64,000 nt of DNA, taken from contig JADLBT010000067.1 in assembly GCA_020847555.1 (NCBI GenBank), positions 11,315-75,314 of the forward strand. The letters run 5' to 3'. Under the pieces are notes generated by a model that ran no database searches, was not told the DNA's origin, and was given only the letters and a program-made list of their open reading frames with translations. Below, one piece after another: positions 60,306 to 64,000 of the stretch. The translations under genes and the position numbers were made by a program. This DNA comes from Gemmataceae bacterium (lineage in GTDB: Bacteria > Planctomycetota > Planctomycetia > Gemmatales > Gemmataceae). How positions within the stretch are numbered: the stretch's first letter is position 1; each line of letters opens with the position of its first letter.

Positions 60306-63300
60306 TCACTTCCCGGGCGCGGGGATCTCATTGAGCGTGTACGCCCCCGTCGGGTGAACGAGTGCCTCCCCCGCCGGGGAGCGCATCCCGGGCGCGCTGA
60401 TCAGGTACACGCGCTCGCGCACCAGCGGCGCCGTCGTCAGTTCGACGCTGCGACCATCGGCGGCCAGTTCGACGCGCCGCACCGGCACCGCTGTCCGGTC
60501 CAGCTCGGGCGATCCATAAGCGCCAGTGTATTCGTAGCGATGGTGCTCCAGGTGGTACGACGCAGCGCGGCGGGCGGTTTCCGGCGCCACCGGCCGGGTA
60601 AAGACGAGGCGGAAGCCCTGCGGCCGGACGTGGATGGACTGGATCTCGAACGGCACCTCGCCGGTGAAGTCGATGCCGTACAGCGCCCCGCGGTCCGGCT
60701 GCGCCATCCACCCCGGCTCGGTGACGCTGCCGACGTACAGCCGCCCGGTCGGGGCGAAGGCCAATGTCAGCGGCCCGAGCAGGCCCTTGCCCCAGAACGG
60801 GAAGCAGGCGCCCTGATACTCGCCGTTCACCTTCTCCAGGTTCGCCCGCACGATCGCGCCGCCGTACATCAGCTCGGCCAGGAACACCTGCCCCGCGAAT
60901 GGCCCGAACTTGCCGCCGGTGTGGTCGTGGGCCACGCCGTTGATCGAGCGCGCCCACGCATACGGCACCCAGACGGCTGCCTTGCCTGCGGGCTTCTTCG
61001 CGTGCTGCGGCTGGCCCGGGTTCGGGAACCCGTAAAACCGCCCCTCCGCGACGTGCGAGAGCTTGTTCGTCGCGACCCACTCGCCCTGGTTGTCGGTGAA
61101 GAAGATCGCGCCGTCCGGCCCGGCACACCAGCCCACCGGATTGCGCATCCCGAAGGCGATTTCGCGCGGTGGTTTGCCGGGCACCAGCCGCAGCGCCCCG
61201 CCCGACCCGGGCAGGTGGCGGTTGGCGTAGGGGGCGTAGCTGAGGACGAACGCGCCGGTCCGGTCGCGCGCCAGGCCATAGGCGTAGTCGTAGGTTTCGC
61301 CGACGCCGTGCGGCAGCGCCGCCACCCGGTCGAAGCGGTCGGCGCGGCCGTCGCCGTTGGTGTCCACGACCCGCGTCAGGTTGCGCCGGTGCAGCACATA
61401 CAGGCCGTCGGCCTCGGCGAGCAGGGAGTACGCCTCCTCGAACAGCCCGCCGGTGTAATTCTCGAAGTGCGCCTTCGCGCCGGCGTCGGGGTCGCGGAGG
61501 ACAAACAGCTCGCCCGTCTTCATCGACGCGACGAACACCCGGCCGTCACGCGGGTGGACGGCCACCGCCGACGGCATGACACGGTCCTCGCCGGTAGCCG
61601 TCTTCGGCCGCGGGTAGGCAACCGCTCGGTAGCCGGGGCGCTCGAGCGCGCCCTCGTGCTGGACCGCAGCGGTGAGAACCATGCGCTCCGGGGGTGGCGG
61701 GCGCCGGGCCGGCGGCAACTCGCAGGTGACGACGGCGGCAGCCCCCTTCCCATCGGGCGTCAGGGTGGCGCGGAACGCCTTGCCGTCGCGCTTGCCGAAG
61801 GCCTTGCCCGTCGTGGCCTGGACCGCAACCTCGGCCAGTCCGGCGGCCGGCCCCGTCACCTCGATAGCGCGGCCCCCGGGGATGCCGGTGACGTTCAGCT
61901 CGCGCAGCAACCGGCGCCGATCACCGACACGGACGAGGCGCAGCGCCTCGACGACCTCCACGGCCCCGGCAGAGAACTGGACCTTCCACCGGAGGCGCGC
62001 CCCGTCCCTGAGCCGGTCATAGCCGTGCAGCGTCCGCGCCGTCGCGTCCTCCGGCTTGCCCGCGCCGACCAGGCGCCACGGCGCCGCGTCAGTGAAGGGT
62101 CCGGTCGCTACGGTCCCCAACGCCGTGTAGGTCCGCAACCGCCCCTGCAGGTCGCGCAGGATTCGGCCGCCGGTAAAGATGGTGTGCGGCGCGCCGGCGC
62201 CGAGGTCATACACGATCAGATCGTGCGTGTCGTACAGCAGGGTGAGGCTCTCGACACTTTTTTCGGGTGGCACGCGCATCGGCACCTGCGCGACCAGCGG
62301 CCCCCCATCGTCGGGTAGCGTCACGACCAGTGGCGGCGGCGGCTTCGGACTGGGCGCCTTGCTGCCGAGCGCGAAGTAGCTCCACAGCGCGTCTTTCTGC
62401 TTGCCGGGGTCGCCGTCGAGGACCGACGGCAGCAGTGCGGGCTGACCGCGCTGGAAGATCGACGGCATGGGTGTGCCGGGGTGGAACCGGGCTGGATCTT
62501 CGAGGAAGCGCTCGAACCAGTCGCGGCGGATGCGGCCGGCGACCTTCGTCAGGTCGGTGGCGATGTTCCCCGGGTCCGTCGGCGCCAGCAGCTTGCCCTC
62601 CCAGACGTGACACGAGACGCACGCATATCCCTGAAAGCCGACCAGCAGCGGCCCGGTCGTCGGGCCGAGGGTTGGATCCTTCACCGGCGAGGCGGCGTCC
62701 CCCGAACCGGCCGGCAACTCGCCGTCGCCCTCGGCCAGCGCCTGCACGAGCGTCTCCGCCTCGTGGCCGAACGCCGGCATGCGGTAGGAGTAGCGCGGCG
62801 TGCGCAGCCCCGCGACGCCCTCGCGCACGGTGGTGAGGAGGTACGAGCGCAGGAACTTCTGGTGCGGGTACGTCAGGCGCGGCGTGCGCTGGGCCGGCAG
62901 GTGTTGCAGGAAGGCGCCGCCGAGCGTGCTGCTGGCGACTTCGAGGGGCGGCGGCCGGTCGCTGTCGCGCTGGTGGCAGCGGACGCAGCCAGCACGTTCG
63001 AGGAGTCGCTGCCGGGCCGTGAACGGCGACGGGTGCCGTTCGCGCGGCGCAACCTTCAGATAGGCCGCGAGCGCCGCGCGCTCCCTCGGCGCCAGCGTGA
63101 AGCGCGGCAGCGTCTTGCCGGAGAGGCAGCCACTTCCCTCGTCTCGCCGCTTCAGTGGGATGTCCGCTGGCGTGGTTGCGCCGAGGCCGGGGTGGCACTC
63201 GGCGCAGCGCTTCGCGCTCAGGAGTGCCGGCCCCGCGGCGGCCTGGTTCCGCACCCTGAGCCGGCGGACGACGGCGCTGATCTCGCCGGGCGTCGGAGGC

Positions 63301-64000
63301 TTGACTGCCGGCACGTCGGCGGACGGTTTCGACCACAGCAGCAGGTAGGCGGAGAGGTCGCGCCCGGTCTGTGGCGGGACGGGGATGCGCGGCATGCGCC
63401 CGTCGGGGTAGCGGCCGTGCGGGTTGCCGAGGAATGCCGTCAACTGCTCGGCGGACATCCGATCCCCCAGCCCGCGCAAGGGCGTGCGGTCAAGGTCGGC
63501 CTGCTGGGCGCGGGGCAGATCCGGGATCGGATGGCACGCCGCGCAGCCGAGGTTGAGGTACGCCAACCGGCCGGCGCGGTGATCGCCCGCCGGTTCCACC
63601 GCGGGCCGAGCGCTCCGCGTTCCCGCAAGGTGCTCCGCGATGAGCCAGCGCTCGGCAAAGCCAGTGCGGTCCGACGCGAACAGGGCCGGCATACGCGCGT
63701 CGGCGTGGACCTGCGCCGGATCAGCGAGCCAGCGCAGCACCCAGTCGCGCCCGAGGCGGTCGGCTGTGTCGGCCAGTGAAGGCCCCGGCGGCGGCTCGGT
63801 CACGCCGGGAAAGGCCGATGCATGGCACCGGGCACAGCCCAGCCGCCGGGCGAGTTTTTGGCCCTCGGCCGCCAACTCGTCGGCGCGGACGGTGGGCGGG
63901 AGATCTCTGCCGAGGTGCTTGAAGTGCCAGGGCGGGATCGGCTCGTGGGCGAACGTCGGCGCCTGCCACCAGAGCTGCAGCCGGGCCGGCACGTCCGGAA
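60306..64000 (-). CDS. Multiheme cytochrome c / NHL-like propeller protein, 5'-truncated
   Basis: About 1,231 codons are visible and the frame stays open to the window edge, so the true start lies beyond 64000. Five heme-binding motifs are present in the first half: CARCH, CAACH, CAECH, CVRCH and CVSCH. They lie in PVC-type cytochrome c modules with typical contexts such as LGCAACHPIPDL and MPRIPVPP. The second half is a beta-propeller of the membrane-bound dehydrogenase/L-sorbosone dehydrogenase type (VFVASMKTGELFVLRD, GMRNPVGWCAGPDGAIFFTD, LTLAFAPTGRLYVGSV), ending with an Ig-like segment. This suggests a periplasmic redox enzyme or electron-transfer scaffold. A GTG at 63992 is only an internal codon. 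Confidence 0.88.
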   Translation of the reverse strand, partial: PDVPARLQLWWQAPTFAHEPIPPWHFKHLGRDLPPTVRADELAAEGQKLARRLGCARCHASAFPGVTEPPPGPSLADTADRLGRDWVLRWLADPAQVHADARMPALFASDRTGFAERWLIAEHLAGTRSARPAVEPAGDHRAGRLAYLNLGCAACHPIPDLPRAQQADLDRTPLRGLGDRMSAEQLTAFLGNPHGRYPDGRMPRIPVPPQTGRDLSAYLLLWSKPSADVPAVKPPTPGEISAVVRRLRVRNQAAAGPALLSAKRCAECHPGLGATTPADIPLKRRDEGSGCLSGKTLPRFTLAPRERAALAAYLKVAPRERHPSPFTARQRLLERAGCVRCHQRDSDRPPPLEVASSTLGGAFLQHLPAQRTPRLTYPHQKFLRSYLLTTVREGVAGLRTPRYSYRMPAFGHEAETLVQALAEGDGELPAGSGDAASPVKDPTLGPTTGPLLVGFQGYACVSCHVWEGKLLAPTDPGNIATDLTKVAGRIRRDWFERFLEDPARFHPGTPMPSIFQRGQPALLPSVLDGDPGKQKDALWSYFALGSKAPSPKPPPPLVVTLPDDGGPLVAQVPMRVPPEKSVESLTLLYDTHDLIVYDLGAGAPHTIFTGGRILRDLQGRLRTYTALGTVATGPFTDAAPWRLVGAGKPEDATARTLHGYDRLRDGARLRWKVQFSAGAVEVVEALRLVRVGDRRRLLRELNVTGIPGGRAIEVTGPAAGLAEVAVQATTGKAFGKRDGKAFRATLTPDGKGAAAVVTCELPPARRPPPPERMVLTAAVQHEGALERPGYRAVAYPRPKTATGEDRVMPSAVAVHPRDGRVFVASMKTGELFVLRDPDAGAKAHFENYTGGLFEEAYSLLAEADGLYVLHRRNLTRVVDTNGDGRADRFDRVAALPHGVGETYDYAYGLARDRTGAFVLSYAPYANRHLPGSGGALRLVPGKPPREIAFGMRNPVGWCAGPDGAIFFTDNQGEWVATNKLSHVAEGRFYGFPNPGQPQHAKKPAGKAAVWVPYAWARSINGVAHDHTGGKFGPFAGQVFLAELMYGGAIVRANLEKVNGEYQGACFPFWGKGLLGPLTLAFAPTGRLYVGSVTEPGWMAQPDRGALYGIDFTGEVPFEIQSIHVRPQGFRLVFTRPVAPETARRAASYHLEHHRYEYTGAYGSPELDRTAVPVRRVELAADGRSVELTTAPLVRERVYLISAPGMRSPAGEALVHPTGAYTLNEIPAPGK

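Overview
The window looks like chromosomal DNA from a planctomycete, probably a Gemmataceae-like member. It is GC-rich and carries several gene families that are hallmarks of that phylum: two DUF1501 proteins, a DUF1549/DUF1553 protein with a planctomycete-type cytochrome c domain, a large PVC-type multiheme protein, a twin-VWA membrane protein, an MJ0042 zinc-ribbon protein, an FHA protein and PQQ/NHL propellers. I see no rRNA, tRNA, CRISPR array, complete insertion sequence or prophage.

Layout. 1-10.4 kb: the 3' part of hflX, a giant VWA/amidotransferase-like membrane protein, an NHL lipoprotein, a lower-GC patch with an HNH-motif ORF, a small ORF, a PQQ-propeller protein, rex and a sulfatase. 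10.4-28.7 kb: an efflux island with two RND pumps, two tandem TolC-like proteins, one adaptor, and two tandem pairs of sigma-54-type response regulator and histidine kinase. 28.9-32.9 kb: an inorganic-carbon cluster on the minus strand (SbtB-like PII protein, SbtA bicarbonate transporter, small membrane protein, beta-carbonic anhydrase, small helical protein). 33.5-35.7 kb: an O/P-type porin and a secreted Cys-rich protein. 35.9-38 kb: a short, C-terminally truncated SecA-like ATPase. 38.5-45 kb: serine acetyltransferase and a DUF1549/1553-DUF1501 pair. 45-47.8 kb: PspA-like protein, a 100-aa partner, greA and an FHA protein. 48-51.8 kb: a zinc-ribbon/TM/propeller giant. 51.9-58.5 kb: pyruvate carboxylase and clpC, divergent. 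58.8-64 kb: a second DUF1501 protein and the 3' part of a multiheme/propeller protein that runs off the window.

Working together. The efflux island appears to be one regulon. A 15-base box TGGGA-N5-TCCCA (once with GGGGA in its first half) occurs upstream of both pump transcription units, and one unit also has a sigma-54-like -24/-12 element, next to two sigma-54 activator genes. The SbtA/SbtB/carbonic anhydrase group is a compact bicarbonate uptake and CO2 hydration set in an apparent non-phototroph; pyruvate carboxylase, also in this window, is a possible consumer.

Another theme is dispersed long hairpins. At least three sequence families recur, mostly within about 20 bases of stop codons. 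Some copies have entered coding sequence: the inter-domain linker of pyruvate carboxylase, the C-terminus of the first RND pump, and (a different element) the N-terminus of a DUF1501 protein.
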